Origin: Apteryx mantelli
Taxonomy: Eukaryota; Chordata; Aves; Apterygiformes; Apterygidae
Length of the DNA stretch: 64,000 nucleotides
NCBI RefSeq assembly: GCF_036417845.1
Contig: NC_089978.1
Coordinates: forward strand, 86,360,007 to 86,424,006
Reading direction: 5' to 3'
Shown one piece after another: positions 48,001 to 60,762 of this stretch. A model generated the notes under the pieces. It did not search any database, was not told the DNA's origin, and worked only from the letters and a program-made list of their open reading frames with translations. The position numbers and the translations under genes were made by a program. Numbering within the stretch: the stretch's first letter is position 1; each line of letters opens with the position of its first letter.

Positions 48001-49704
48001 TGTTCAAAACTTAATATTAGCCATAGCTACTGTTCTGAACTACTTATGAGTTCATTATTGTTCCTGAAGATTACAAATACACAATTAAAGTTTTTAGGAG
48101 AATACAAAAAGGAACCTAGGATGGATAGCAGATTGTTTTCAGTACAGCTATCTAACATTCTTGTCTGTACAAAAATACTCTTTAAAAATGCATTTGTAAT
48201 GCATTTGTTTTGTTTGGTGACTCTATCTAAAAGGCAGCCACACAAGTGAAAGTATGTATTGGTGGCACTTTTTTGTCCCTTTTTGGATAAGCTTCTACAA
48301 AACTATCTTATTATAGGATGAGGAGGAGATTTCCACAAGTCCAGGTGTATCAGAATTTGTGAGTGATGCTTTTGATGCCTGTAATTTGAATCAGGAAGAC
48401 CTAAGAAAAGAAATGGAACAACTGGTGCTAGACAAAAAAAGAGAAGAGACTTCAGTAGTAGAAGGTAAGGTTTTAAAAAAAAAAAAAAAAAGATAATTGC
48501 TTTATCTTGACAGCTATTTTACCACATCTGTTCTTGGGGTTTTTTAATGGTCATAGAGGGCTGCATAATAAGCAGTTTATTTTTTTACCATAATATTTAT
48601 TTACCAAATAGAGTAATTTTAAGATTGGTTGATTCAGAAAAAACATACTATAGTTAAATTTAGGAAAATAAATTTATGGTTGTTTTTCAAAATGTATGAG
48701 ACATTTTCTGCGAGGAAATATTACAGAAATTAGTAATAGTTATTAGGACAGTCAAGCCATGTCTCCTGCAGAATGTTATTTGTGAGGAGTTTAAGTCCAA
48801 AGAACCTGTAAGCCATTAACATGCAATTTGTTTAGAAAAATCTCAGCTGGCCTTACTGACTTGGACTATGGAATTACTTACCTTCATATCCAAAGTATTA
48901 TAATAGTAATTATTATGTAATACTTCAAATGCTCATCTCCTCCCCCACTCTCTTGCATATGATAGGTAGAGTCAATTAAAACAGAGATTAACAACACAGG
49001 AATGCCTTCTGACTCATTTTTTGCCCTGAAGTATGAAATATGATTACCTTTAACCCTGATTAAATTAACTTGCCTAGCTACAAATGTCAGTGTGGAAAAT
49101 ACCTACTTCTTTTTAAAATCATCCACAATATTTGATCTTGATTTTTCAGAAATGTTTATTCTACAAACTTAGGAACTTTTATTCATTTCCTGAATAGCAC
49201 ACAATTTTTTTGGTGAGACTTGATAGAGATTGAGTTGATAATAGAGTGAAAGACTTGAATTCACTATGGGAAAGGAGTTTGGAAAAGGAAACTTGTTACA
49301 GCTAAGCCATGTATTTGCTTTTTTTATCTATTTACTTTATATCTTTGTTATAGCATGCACACGGGAATCCAGATGTGTGTACTAATTCCTATTTATGGTC
49401 AGTCAAAAGATAAAATTTTTTATCTTGATCGTTTCTTTAATTTTGAATGAGAATTTCCATAGAATACAAGGGAAATAAGATTAATTCAATGCAAATTCAT
49501 CTAGTTCTATTAAAAAAAAAAAAGGCAACATTTGATATTACCAAATTGATTCTCACACATCATTTATCTCTTGTAGAAGAGACTGCTGATTGGGAAAAGG
49601 AACTACAGCAAGAGCTTCAAGAATATGAGGTGGTGACAGAATCAGAAAAACGTGATGATAACTGGGACAAAGAAATAGAAGAAATGCTGCAAGAAGAAAA
49701 TTAA
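27329..49704 (+). CDS. SYAP1: Synapse-associated protein 1, complete (nine coding exons)
   Basis: SYAP1 is a BSD-domain protein linked in mammals to Akt/mTORC2 signalling and Golgi/synaptic localisation. Nine plus-strand exons join in frame: 27329-27521, 31717-31835, 36505-36571, 38281-38354, 38708-38847, 40579-40724, 47193-47251, 48317-48464 and 49577-49704. All introns are GT-AG. The product is 357 residues (human about 352). Order of parts: N terminus [11 protein letters not shown]; variable acidic linker; helical segment [20 protein letters not shown] (about 66-85); [27 protein letters not shown] domain about 166-218 with the signature FW pair at 204-205 ([12 protein letters not shown]); Lys/Pro linker; and a conserved acidic C terminus ([20 protein letters not shown] ... 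[19 protein letters not shown]). The ATG has G at -3. Confidence 0.97.
27831..31716. other. SYAP1 intron 1 beyond the CpG island
   Basis: AT-rich intron. It holds an A-run at 28288-28305 and a 23-bp tandem duplication at 31048-31093. No coding segment seen. Confidence 0.6.
31048..31093. repeat. 23-bp tandem duplication
   Basis: Two adjacent copies of gatggtaattagaattttaa plus aaa, with one A/G difference. Confidence 0.9.
31717..31835 (+). CDS. SYAP1: SYAP1 coding exon 2 (residues 65-104)
   Basis: The acceptor is a pyrimidine-rich tract ending GAAAG and the donor is GTATTT. It encodes [20 protein letters not shown] then [19 protein letters not shown], an amphipathic helical segment. Confidence 0.95.
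32973..33010. repeat. TA/TG microsatellite
   Basis: A short TA run followed by about 13 TG units. Confidence 0.95.
33093..33470 (+). mobile_element. Diverged CR1 LINE 3' fragment
   Basis: Plus-strand text such as aaactggagaaagaccagaa, then ggaggaaaggctggaagaat followed by tggggttgttttagtc, follows the CR1 3' region (CTGGAGAGAGTCCAGAGG..., GAGGACAGGCTGAGAGAGTTGGGGTTGTTCAGCCTGGAGAAG). It ends near gagttagatgaccattgggg, like the CR1 tail GGACTAGATGATCTTTGGAGGTCC. It is old and heavily mutated. Confidence 0.7.
36505..36571 (+). CDS. SYAP1: SYAP1 coding exon 3 (residues 105-126)
   Basis: 67 nt with acceptor ATTCTAG and donor GTACTG. It encodes [20 protein letters not shown] plus KS. Confidence 0.95.
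36572..38280. other. SYAP1 intron 3, nothing notable
   Basis: AT-rich intron; no structure recognised. Confidence 0.6.
38281..38354 (+). CDS. SYAP1: SYAP1 coding exon 4 (to residue 151)
   Basis: 74 nt with acceptor ATTATAG and donor GTAAGT. It encodes [25 protein letters not shown]. Confidence 0.95.
38355..38707. other. SYAP1 intron 4, nothing notable
   Basis: Short 353-bp intron with T-rich tracts; no feature beyond the splice sites. Confidence 0.7.
38708..38847 (+). CDS. SYAP1: SYAP1 coding exon 5 (start of BSD domain)
   Basis: 140 nt with acceptor TTCAAAG and donor GTAAGT. It encodes [20 protein letters not shown] and [20 protein letters not shown]. The last codon (CA) is completed as His198 in the next exon, where human has Leu by memory. 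Confidence 0.96.
38848..40578. other. SYAP1 intron 5, nothing notable
   Basis: Intron splitting the BSD domain coding region; no named repeat recognised. Confidence 0.6.
40579..40724 (+). CDS. SYAP1: SYAP1 coding exon 6 (end of BSD domain)
   Basis: 146 nt with acceptor TTCTCTAG and donor GTATGG. It encodes [20 protein letters not shown] with the Phe-Trp pair that defines BSD domains, then [17 protein letters not shown] and a charged linker. Confidence 0.96.
45851..46763. mobile_element. Probable non-autonomous hAT-type DNA transposon
   Basis: The left end reads cagcggttccaaacc and the right end, read on the opposite strand, tagttcccaaact. Both resemble the CAGNGGTTCCCAAACT ends of hAT/Charlie/MER5-like elements. 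Near-identical 8-bp flanks (tgctaggc at 45843-45850, ttctaggc at 46764-46771; 7 of 8 match) fit the 8-bp target duplication of hAT transposons. No transposase frame is visible inside. The exact end bases are uncertain by a few positions. Confidence 0.5.
46435..46465. repeat. GAGGAT simple repeat
   Basis: A short purine-rich repeat of GAGGAT/GAGGAG units inside the putative hAT element. Confidence 0.8.
47193..47251 (+). CDS. SYAP1: SYAP1 coding exon 7 (to residue 266)
   Basis: 59 nt with a C-rich acceptor ending CTTAG and donor GTAAAA. It encodes [19 protein letters not shown]. Confidence 0.94.
47252..48316. other. SYAP1 intron 7, nothing notable
   Basis: AT-rich intron; no feature beyond the splice sites. 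Confidence 0.6.
48317..48464 (+). CDS. SYAP1: SYAP1 coding exon 8 (residues 267-315)
   Basis: 148 nt with acceptor TTATAG and donor GTAAGG. It encodes [20 protein letters not shown] and [20 protein letters not shown], the most conserved stretch after the BSD domain. Confidence 0.96.
48465..49576. other. SYAP1 intron 8, nothing notable
   Basis: AT-rich intron with an A-run just after the donor (about 48476-48491); nothing else seen. Confidence 0.6.
49577..49704 (+). CDS. SYAP1: SYAP1 coding exon 9, with stop
   Basis: The acceptor is TTGTAG. It encodes [40 protein letters not shown] and EN, then TAA at 49702-49704. Confidence 0.96.
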
Positions 49705-50755
49705 GCATTTTCATGAAATCACTATAACCCTAAACTTTTTCTAAAAACTGACATGAAATTCTGCTATTTTGCTTACGAAAGATCTTCAAATGACCTGAAA
49801 GAATCTAAAACCATTATAATTCCATATAGGGATATAACTAGTATTGCTGTTCTTTATACGAGCAGTTTCTTCACCATTCTTTTAAAAGAAAAGAAAAAAG
49901 AGAAGCACTACAGGTTACATGTAATAATTAAAAGTGGTAAGAGTATTACATGAAGCAACAGTTTAGTGTGAGGCATTCTTAGGTGGCCAAGTTGTTCTAC
50001 AGAAACACTTCTAAATTGAAGAATCTCAAGTTAAGTTTGTCTACAGCCTTCTGTTTGGGATGTAAAATTGGATGTTGTAAGTAACTTAGCTCTTGAAAAT
50101 AACTGTATTTCATCACATTTGCACTCTCATCCCTATATGATCTGTAAATGTGTACCATTTATTAAGGTACTTGTAACTAGTAGCTTTTGTGTGTATTTAA
50201 GTTCCCTAACATATTTAGCCAAAGAATTTATATAAAATCCTATCAGAATAACTTCTCATAATGTGTTTAAAAAAATACTAATTCAGACTCCAAAAAAGTA
50301 CAGATTTGTTATTGATCGGGTGATATAACTGGCAAATATTTACACATTTAAATACAAGGATAGTTCCTGCTTGATTTAACCTGTTGTTTTTGTTAGTTCA
50401 TCGTGTTAAGATACTGCCTTTCCCCACAGAGAGAGATGGTTCAATGCATTCTTTCTTCAGAAGATTGTTATATTTCCATTTAATTTTGCTGTCTGTGTGA
50501 GAGCAAATTAAATGTTTCTTCTTATTTTAACTGCTGAAAAATATAAAACTCTGGCTGGTTTGGACTACTTTATTAAATACTGTAGATATGTATAAAATTG
50601 GTTCGTTTCTTTGGAGTGAGGGCAGGGTGAGGGGCAAACATACTGAAATATGTCTGACCTTGGCTGGATACTTCAGACTTGTGCATATTTCAAAAATATA
50701 CTTTGTCACAGTGCATAAGTCATGAAATCTAAATAAAAAGTTTTCTTTAAAAGAT
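49705..50755 (+). other. SYAP1: SYAP1 3' untranslated region
   Basis: AT-rich sequence after the stop. The best poly(A) signal is AATAAA at 50732-50737, followed by a T-rich downstream element (agattttttttgattctt). An ATTAAA variant lies at about 50507. The 3' end at about 50755 is inferred from the signal. Confidence 0.65.
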
Positions 50756-53700
50756 TTTTTTGATTCTTATTAGACATCTGAATATTACATATAGTTTCCC
50801 CATTAAATTAGTACCTTTATGTATATAAATGAAAATTTAATGTTCTAGTTGTCATCTGTTCCATAAACTCCTGTAACAAAACACCTGTAAGAGTCTAAAT
50901 ATGAAGGAAAAGGGGTAAAATGAAGTAGGACCTACTGAGCACAATTGAATTATATGAAAGTTATATACAGTAAGTTCTGTTCGCATTGGCAATACTCCCT
51001 TACTAGTCTGTTCAGGCTGCAAAATGGACCAGTTCTTCTAAATTTCTTAATTTGGAATTTACTGAACAACTTTGCATTTTTCTCAATTTTTTTTTTAAAT
51101 AGAACCCACTTTTACATGTTTTCTACAGTACTTTCCATTCTTGAGCCATGGAGCCAATAAGTACTTCAGAGAATGTGTTTTAAAAAAAAAGAGAGAGAGA
51201 GTAAAAGCTTACATATGCTAAATAGCTATCTCTTGTAAAATTTATGAAATCTGCACCTGTTTGGATTTTTTTCAATGTGCCTGTAGTTCAATAACTGCTG
51301 AGATATGGCATAACAAATCCTTTAATTCAAGAATTGTTTTTTTCCATTGTTAGTAAATTATAAAATTTCCATCAATATGAACAGCAGGTGGGCTTGAAGT
51401 ATATAGAATTTGGATATTAATCTCTTATAGGGAAAAATCAAACCTAGACTGCTGGGAACACTGGGATAAGGACCTCACGAGTTTGCTTCTACTGCCAAAA
51501 CACTATCCCTAAGTGATTTTTGATAATGAGATTTCATTAGCACTGTCACATTGCAGAAGAAATCTGATGCTTTCATTTCATTATGAAAATCCAACTATTT
51601 GGCAGTTTTCCCATGAAAAGTAATATTGATAAGTAAGTTTGCTGTGTAAATGTAGATCTGCAAACCAGAAAAACAGTGATGGTTTGGGGAAGAGCTGAGC
51701 TTGGTTTCGCAAGGTGGCATTTGATGGATGTAGACTAGAATCAAACTAGAAAACACAAGTGCAACTAAATGTAGAAGCACCAAGAACAAAAATCAAAGCT
51801 TGCATAGAAACAGATGGATTTCATGGCACATAACAGAAATAATCTTCATAGCCAAACTTGAGTGATTTAGTAATATGTATATAATTCAGATATTATTACC
51901 TTATTTCAAATCACTTGCTGTTTCCATGTTTGTTTATTGCTGTATTGCTCTTCAAGGCAACCAGTAATCATGTTCATGCAGGTTTTTATTTTAATGCATT
52001 TTCATAGTCAAGGAAGAGTTTGTCCAAATGAAGAAAAACTGATGTTTTGTTTGTCTAAAACCAGGTATAGAAATAGATTCTGTTAGCCTAGTGGGATGAT
52101 GCATGATCACAACTGTAGGATAGGACCTAAATTTGTAAAATATTGCTAGTAACATAGATTAAAGGGATTTCAGACAGTAAACATGAAAGTGTTCTTTGAA
52201 ACTCAAGTAATGTAAGGTGGGAAAAATCTGAGATGCTTATGGCTCTTCCCACACTGGAACTTTTCTAGTGCCTGCTTGTGGATTTTACAGGAGCTTATAT
52301 GCACACGTGCACATACGCACACATTCTTTCTTAGCATAACAGACAGGTAGTGTAGTATCCAGGTTAACAGTAATATTAAAAAGGAATAGTTCATAAGATA
52401 ATATGAACTATTAAGCTGTTGCTGTTTGCTAAGTCAGTGTGTTGAAAAGGAAATAGAGCTACAGTCAAGGAGACAAAGTGGTGGCAATGGCATGGTACTT
52501 GGTGGACTTTCCTGAACTATAGAAAGAGTTTGGTCAAACTTGTGACTCCCTTCATATAAGGTTGTTATTCCAGGAATGCCTTTTCATTGGCATGTGACCC
52601 AAAGACAAGTGTTCCTGTCCTTAGTTCTTAATCTTGCTCTCTGAACTTCATTCATCTCACTTTGTAGTGTCTTCTAAAATCTTCCAAAAAATAAAATGCA
52701 TAAAATACCTAGGGGCCATGCAACACTATGCAGTCAAGCAGGTGAAAGGGTCTTGATGACATCATTTTGCAGAAAACTTTTGTAAAGAGACTGAAAAGAC
52801 TATAGCTGTAACTGCTCAGTCAACATTCATCACTTGAGAATGGAAAATTACCAAGTAGCTTTAACTACTGTTACTGTAAGAAAGGATTACTTAAAATAGT
52901 CTCTATTAGAAACTTGGACAGAAAGCCCTCCTGTATTTTTCATCATGGAAAATGAATTTTTAAACTTGCATATTTTTGGCTTTTCAAGTTAGTTGTCTTT
53001 ATTACCATACATTTTCTCAACAACAACTTATCTTGAGCATAATCTGTATTTCTATACTGTTTTTCACTTTTAAGATCTACTTTCCCTTCTAATTAACAGA
53101 TGTGATACAAGTCGTGGTAAAATAAGAGGTTGTTTAGGAGCTCTTTATATTCTGGAATTAATTAAAGGTCATTAACATTAAACCAGTTACATTCATAAAA
53201 ATCAGACTATTCAAAGCTTAGTATTTACTTTTACATTTTGACAAGTACAGGTGCTCACAGATTTAAGCTGGAGACGTTATCATCTATGTATTATGCAATT
53301 TGACACAACATTTGACACAACTCTTAAAAGCCAGGTAGTTCTCTTCCGACAGTGGACATTTTCCCTGGTTGGCTCATAGCTGAGTATCACTGTGTCAAAC
53401 GTCTGCTTTCCTGAAAACCAGCCATCATTTCTCATGTTTTCAAATTCATGACCTGCTTACTTGAATTTAGCAGAGCTAAGTGCACAGGGCCTTTATATCA
53501 AGCTTCATCTTTCTTTTCATGTAATCATAGCCTATATAATGGTTATATATATAAAAATCCTATCTTTTATAAAAGGTATTTCCTATATACAAAAAAAACC
53601 CTGTGTTTACTAAGTCTCTGAAAGCAAATGTTTAAAAAAACCCAGCCCAATAAGTATTTTTACATTTTAAAAGGCAATAATGTAACAAGGCTGAATCTGA

Positions 53701-56700
53701 TTGAGCTCTGATACTTAAAGTCTCTATCTTCAAAAATCATCTTAATATTTTCAAGTCTGCTTACCTGATTTTAACCTGGAAAACAGTTGTAATCCTGCAC
53801 AGTTTTCTGGACTTTCCAGTGCCTTTAATTTAATTTGGCATGATGAGTGTCTAACAGTTCTAATTGCTTATACATAGGAAGAGGGTCTATGCTCAGTTCT
53901 TGTAACAAGATGAACACAGGTAGACCTCTTTGTGTTCACAGTAAATTTCATAGGCCTTTGTATCCCAAATGTGTGTTAATAATACATTTCACTCACATAA
54001 GCAAGTATACTGGCATTTTCTTACCAGCATCATTCCAAGCACTGAGATTGGGTACACACTGAAGTCCAGCAAAACAACTACAGTAAGAAACCCAGAACAA
54101 AACCAAAAGAAAAAGTGGATCTGAATAACAGGAATATAATAGCAAACTGTAAATACAATGTAAGAGAAAATGCAGCTGTTTAAAACATCAAGGAAAAGCA
54201 AACGAAAAAAGATTGTTAATAAGTTTTCTCAGAAGAAAATAAACTCGCAGAGCTGAGAAACTGGAAAAAGATTACCAGGAAGCCATTCAGGTCATCTCAG
54301 AATAGTGAAACAGCTTTCTTCTGGAATACTGACATCTTCAGTTATTCTGTGCACCAAGCATCCTACTCAACTATTCGTTTACTAGTCCAGTTGCTATTGG
54401 TTAACACACTTATGTGATTTTTGATTCAGGTATCTGTTTGGAGGAGGAAAGATCATAAAAGCTTGAAAAAAAAAATTTTAAGTAATAAAATGTTCCCCTT
54501 TGTTTTATTAAACTATTTACAGTTGTTCGCTAGAAAAAAAGCTAACTGAAGTTTTCCATTTCCTGAATTGTTTCAGTAAACTCTGAATTTCTTTACTTTG
54601 TCACTTCAGCTGGATCATAAAGCTGTTTTTCCCCTTGCTATTCGATATCTTTGTGTTTGTCTAGTGGGGCTCTGTATGTAGTGCTGAAGCACAGTATGTC
54701 AGTTTTAACCTCATACATTTAAAGAATAACACTATGTACAGAAGCTTATCGCCTGACCATGGGATGCATCCTTGAACTGTTGGGCACTCAGATATTATTG
54801 ACTTTTTCTTTGTGATAGCTGTTATATAAAGGCAAATGAAGTGTATCATCTAGCTACTTGCTGGTGCACTGACAAGCAACAGCAGCCAGATTGGGCCCTG
54901 GATGCACGTGCCGTGTCTAGACTCTAGCTGTAGAATCAGAGCAGGAGAACAGCCCTGGTAATGGGCTGGGGTTTGATTCAGCAGAAGCTTAGAAGAAGGA
55001 GGCATCGTATGGCCCAGCATAATGTGACTCGGGAGTGTTGGCTGATATTGCTATGATAACAATTGTACGGTAGCCTTAAACAATGTTATGTTTGTGGATT
55101 TTTGTTCTCAACTATACAATTTCAGTGTTTTTTCCTTAGTTTTAAACATAAGGATTTGTTTATTTCAGAGTTCCAATTTTTTAAACAGACTGGTATCAGT
55201 GAATGAATTTTTTGCTATATTTTCTTTGTATTATTATTGAAGTTAATTATTTCAGAAAACAGCACTGATGCAATTTCTGTAAAACATCAGAAGATGTCCA
55301 TGCCTTCATTTTCTTCTCAGTATAGCTCAAGATTGCATGGTCTTCATATACATATATATAAACGCACAGTCACATGTATTTTTGTGTCTAAATATATTGC
55401 AAAAATCACAGTGTATTTTCCCTTTCAGCTGTTATTTCAAACTCAAAACCATTGCAAGAGGAGCAGCAACCAAAATAATTATCATTAGTTTGTCACTGTC
55501 AATTTTAATGAGATACAAAACTATGCAGAACTTTTCTTGAAGAATGAATCACATGCTTCATTTCATGAAAGTGTGGTTTCCATTATGGAAGGGATTGTGA
55601 ATGTTTTCCTTTGCTAATTCAGGGATTCATGAGGCTATGACAAACCTCTCCAGATATACTTAGGAGTTATGCTTAACCCAACACTACATGGGCAGAAAGG
55701 TTGCTTTTTTTCAATTCAAGTGGTTCTGACAAATTAGGGAAAGACAAAAGAATAATGCAATTAGTTAAGGGCTACATATAAAATTAGAATAATAAAGATT
55801 TGATGCTTGCTTTGATATATGGTACTATAAAGAAAACCATGCTTAGTGTGGGTTTAATTGCATGCAGGCACAAAACCCTAATTCTGCAATTACTATTGTT
55901 TATTTGTTCTCTTAAGCTATGGTTTTCCTGTGCAAAAGTGAAGGTTTCAGAGCCAGGTAAAACTACTGGTTCTCTGCATTTCCTGTTCTTCCTGAGAAAT
56001 GAGCCAAATTTACTTAACAGTCAAACAAAGGCCAGAGAGTAGACTGATTACATCTAACTTCTTATCCCACGTGGTTCAGAAAAGTTTTAATGCTGGCCAT
56101 GTGCCCTTACAAGACTTTGATGCCTGTAATTTAAACATCAAACAGTTTTGCTTTTGCTGTATCATCATCAACATGCATCCTGTATCATGTATAACAAGAC
56201 TTTCAAGCCCATCATGTTGGGTGGATGAAAAGTACTAGTATAAGAGCTTTATTGAGGTAGACAGCAGTCTCTGCATGCATTTAGTGCAGATGTGGAAACA
56301 ACAATCTCTCTCGGTGGGATGTGGAGTCAAAGAATTAGTGGGAACATGAATGAAAGAGCTGGAGCCATTGCCTCAGCAGGCAAAAATACTGGAGCAGAGG
56401 ATCATTAAGGCAGAGGAACTTGTTTAACAGCCATGCTTCTGGTCTCTCTGGCTATGTCTGTGCTAGTCAATTAAGCAGTGTCTGAGCATGTGCTGAAATG
56501 TGAATGCCTATAGTGCTAAACTGTGAGAAAGACCCCTAGCACATTTTTGCCCTGAGGCAACTGGCATTCTCTCCCTCTGTTCCTGGCCATTAAGCTGGCA
56601 TGGGCCAGGCACTGTTCCCAGAAGAGGTGGCCTACCTACCCAGTTTTTGAGGCCGAAAGGTTAGCGGTATGATAGGGAATGGTCTCCATCCAGTTGGTCT

Positions 56701-59061
56701 CAATGGCAGAGAACAACCCCAAGCAGATTTCACTCGCTGCTGGAAGCACAGTTCCTGGCTGCAGCGTTCCGATTCCAGTGCTGGCTGGTGTAATCAATGA
56801 CACGAGCAGTGTGGCGTTAAGCAGAGCAGGGTTAGTCAGATCCCCAGACTGATCGTAGTCAGGAGTGATCAAAGATTTGCCTTCAGACCCTAATGAATGA
56901 CATCTGTATTCTCTTTCAAATTACATTTGCATGAACCTGTAACTGGCTATGATCCCTATCCATATGAATGTCCAGTTCCTTTTTTAAACTTGTTTCTGAC
57001 TTCACTGGTATCATGGGGTGATGAATTTCTTAATTGTGAATGGGGAAGTCTTTTTATTTGTTTTAAATGTGCCACCTTTTAATTTAACTGAACTCTGTGA
57101 TATATAGGAAAACAGAAGATCTTGACTTGCCTTCTCTTTACCATGTCCCCCTTGCTACTTTCCTAAGACAAACAGTTTCAGACTTTTCAGTCTTGTCTTA
57201 CAGGAGTTTTTCTATGCCCCCAATAATTTTTCCAGCTTTTTTTAGAGCTCATTTAACTTCAGGATTCTTTTACTGGGATGGAGGTGTGACAAATAGAACA
57301 AATGTGTAGGAAGATGTACCACCCAGCTGACACATGCTGGTTTTATTTTTCTGTATTACTTCTCATCCTGCTCCTTGAGTATCCTGACATCTTGCTTGCT
57401 TTTTATTTACAGCCATACATTAAGTCAGTACATGTTTACAACAGTGTCCACACTGGAACCCAGGCCAATTTCCCTACCTGCCATCATTGAATTTTAGTAT
57501 CCTGTGAAGTATAAGAATAGTAATTTTTTTGTCATCCCCCTCTTTCATTTTCATTTTTGATTGGCCATCTTGTGAAAAGTAACACTGGAAGAATTACACT
57601 TCCTATTCAGTACCAGGGAGAAAGTATTACAAGAAAAATCCTAGCTTCATAATTCTTGATGAAATTTTCATGAAAGTAATCCTAATGGTAATCACGATGA
57701 AAAGGACAAAACTAAAGCTGGTGCTGTACTTTAAGTTTCCTGACTGCCTTGCATTTAATAATGCTGTAAATAAATATTATCCTTATTTCATAGTTTCCTA
57801 GTTGTCATAGTTTAGATTTGTAAACATCTTGTTCTAGTTATCACCATAGGATTCTTACTGTGTTTAAAAAAATATTGAAGCAATAATTTTTCACTACATT
57901 GTCTCCATCACAATTCTGGGGGCAATGAAGTGCTTGAAAAGTTTCAGATTGACTGCTTATGTGTACAGTGTTCATGAAGTTAGGGTATTTTTAAGTCTGG
58001 TAATAGTACAGGCATATCTTGGATGTATTTGGAAAAAATGGATTTGCCTGAAAAATATATAAAAAATGAATTATTAAAGATATTTACAAATAGATGTTTA
58101 GTACATCTTAATTCAAAAAATGAAGTAATTTTCCTAAAATTTTGTCCTCCTGCACTTTAAAACATGAGGCCACTACTTTTGGTGGTCTTATTGGAAGTGC
58201 TTATTAGAAATGGCCATTTTGGTGGAATAGCTGCTTGACTGCTCTTAGTTTATTAATTGGAATCCATCCCTAATACTTAGTATCTCCAGGAAAGTCATTA
58301 ATAGGGTATAACTGCAAGTGTGTTCCTGTCCTTGCAGGAGTGAAATACTAATTCCCAGTATTAGTGATATAAAGTGCATACACTTTGCTATAAAGTGCAT
58401 TTTTGAAGAAAATAATTCACTAAAACATGTAAAGAGATATAGAGTGATAACTACTTCTGTTGCAAGCATAAATGTAACTGAAAATACTAAAAGTTTTTAC
58501 TTAATCCATTTTCACATCAGTATTCTTCATAGGACAATAACACAGCAAACAGTCTTTGCATCCTCAGATCTGTAACTAAGTTTGCAAGCTGATGTTACTT
58601 CTCCAAGATGCCTGCATCAGCTGTCCTCAAAAAATACTAAACTTGTGTAAAAACTGACTTACTAGGAAGCCGTATTTTTCTTCACAAAATAATTATAATT
58701 GCTCTCTGTCATTGTATCATCAGAAAAAAATAGCTGCCAATTTAAGTGTGAAAAGAATTACTGCTGAAAATATGTTCTCTAACATCTGGTACTTTTTGAG
58801 GAAAACTGTTCTACTTGACATAATGGCTTCATGCATACTTCTACTGAATGATACATTCTAACTTGTTTGGCACCTAAATTCACCAAAGCAGGCCTTATAA
58901 TGAATTTTATTACAGTAAAGACTTAAAACCAGAAAGAAATCTGTGGTCCTTTCTTTCCTCCTCTCTCTCAGAGTAGCTCAAATGTATAATTTCCTTCTTC
59001 CTTTACTTCCAGAAAGGGTCTACTTAGGGGAGGGGAGGGAACGAGCAAGAGTAATTTATGT

Positions 59062-59098
<37 letters not shown>

Positions 59099-60339
59099 TA
59101 AGTACACACAGGTATATATGTAGGGGTGTGTGTGTATACTTTCAAATAATGCTTGGGAGAAATTAATCTTAAATCCAGGTTTAAGGATTGCATGAGCCCT
59201 TCTAGGATCAACAGGAGCATATTTGGATGGACTTCTTGCTACTCTCAATAGAAGGGATGCATGGGAGAGATTCTGAAGCATCAACATTCAGAAGTGGGAG
59301 GTGAGGGTCCTTTTTTTCTTTTTCCAAGAATGATACCACTGTTATGGATGTTTATAAAAGAACAAGTCTTATTTGGGGATAAAAAACCCTATACAATAAT
59401 CAGGATGATACCCCAAAAATCTAAAATTTTCTTCTTGAAATTAGCAATTGGATAGTTCTTATAAGAATAGATTTAAGATGTAAGGACAAAAATAATTTAA
59501 GCAGATATTGCCTTACAGAAGTTATTTTAGTCAAGGTAAGTATCCACTCTACCTATTTTCTGGAGGTAATAAGCATTTAAAGATTTTTAGTGTAATGCTT
59601 CTATTTAATAACTACATAAAAGAACATAAAGACTTTGAGTTATGAAGGGGATAAGTTTATTTTCCTGCAAAGCAGGAACATATGTATTTCCAAGATCTGT
59701 GTTTGGCATGTGTCAGTTTTATGTTAAATTATTCTACAATAGTCTTCTAGAAGAACAAGACCCATATGTGCTTATGAAAGTGATGGTTGGCTGAAGGACT
59801 TCATGTGTGCCTCAGCAACTTCTGTCTTTCCTTTAGCATATGTTGTCATCATGTCATCCACAGAAGTGATCCTTAAAACCATAGCTACCTTCTTGAAAGT
59901 AGAAGCCACGTGCAGAGAAGGAGGGTTTGGCTAAGGTGAGGGTACTTACTGTTCTAGCATATTGCCATGTTCACAAGAAGGGCTTATGGTTTAAAGTGAT
60001 TTCTCCAGCTGTATTGATCTAAGAAGATCCACAGTCCTGGTCTTGGCTACATACACAATGTGATTTCCTACAAAACTTCCTTGTGCAACTCAGATTTCTG
60101 ACAGATGTCCTACTTCTCCTTTAGGAGAACCAGGTCACGCTAACCACAACTACCACCAAAGGATGGCACCGCAGGAATCACCACGTACACTCAGGCTCCG
60201 TGTCACAGTCGGGTAGCTGAGCTGGCTGGGTTTTCAAAGCTATGACAAATGCCTTTCATAAGCCTTAATAGCTACAAGGAAGATAAAATAAAGCTCGAGA
60301 GAGGGAGGGGGCAAAGTTGCCCTCAATCACCGGACGTTA
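50756..60339. other. Intergenic region between SYAP1 and TXLNG
   Basis: AT-rich sequence with no coding exon, RNA gene or full mobile element that I can support. It holds a TATG microsatellite (59069-59100). Short open frames here (up to about 85 codons) have no family resemblance. Confidence 0.6.
59069..59100. repeat. TATG microsatellite
   Basis: About eight units of TATG/GTAT, followed by TA- and TG-rich sequence to about 59136. Confidence 0.95.
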
Positions 60340-60762
60340 ATCAAGCTTTATATATGTAGTCGCTCCCGCAGCTCCGGCCTCCTTCCCTGCTCCTCGGCCG
60401 GCGCCAGCGGCAGGTCACAGCTTCGCGGAGCCGAGCGCCGCGGCCGCCGCGGGCAGTAAGTCGGCCGCGCCGCCCGGGCCACCGCCGCCGCGCGGGGCGG
60501 GGGGCGGGGGGGGGGCGCAGAGAGCGCCCGGCAGCTCTAACGGCTGCCGCCCCTAACGACTCTGCGGCACCGCAGCCCTGCGGGGAGGGTCCTCCGCTCT
60601 CCCCCCCGCGCCACCACAACCCCCGTCCTTCCCCCGAGCGAGGAGAATAGCAGTCCCTGCACACCCGCCGCTGCCAGCGCGGCTGGAGGGCGCAAGGTCC
60701 GCGCTGAGCTCTGCGTCGCCGGCGGGATCAGCCCGTCCCAGGTAGCGCTTTCTGCCGCCGCG

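Noticed and set aside
56636-56872. Minus-strand 78-codon frame that looked faintly like a retroviral envelope piece
   Set aside because: No recognisable envelope motif, no LTRs or neighbouring gag/pol; resemblance too weak to call.
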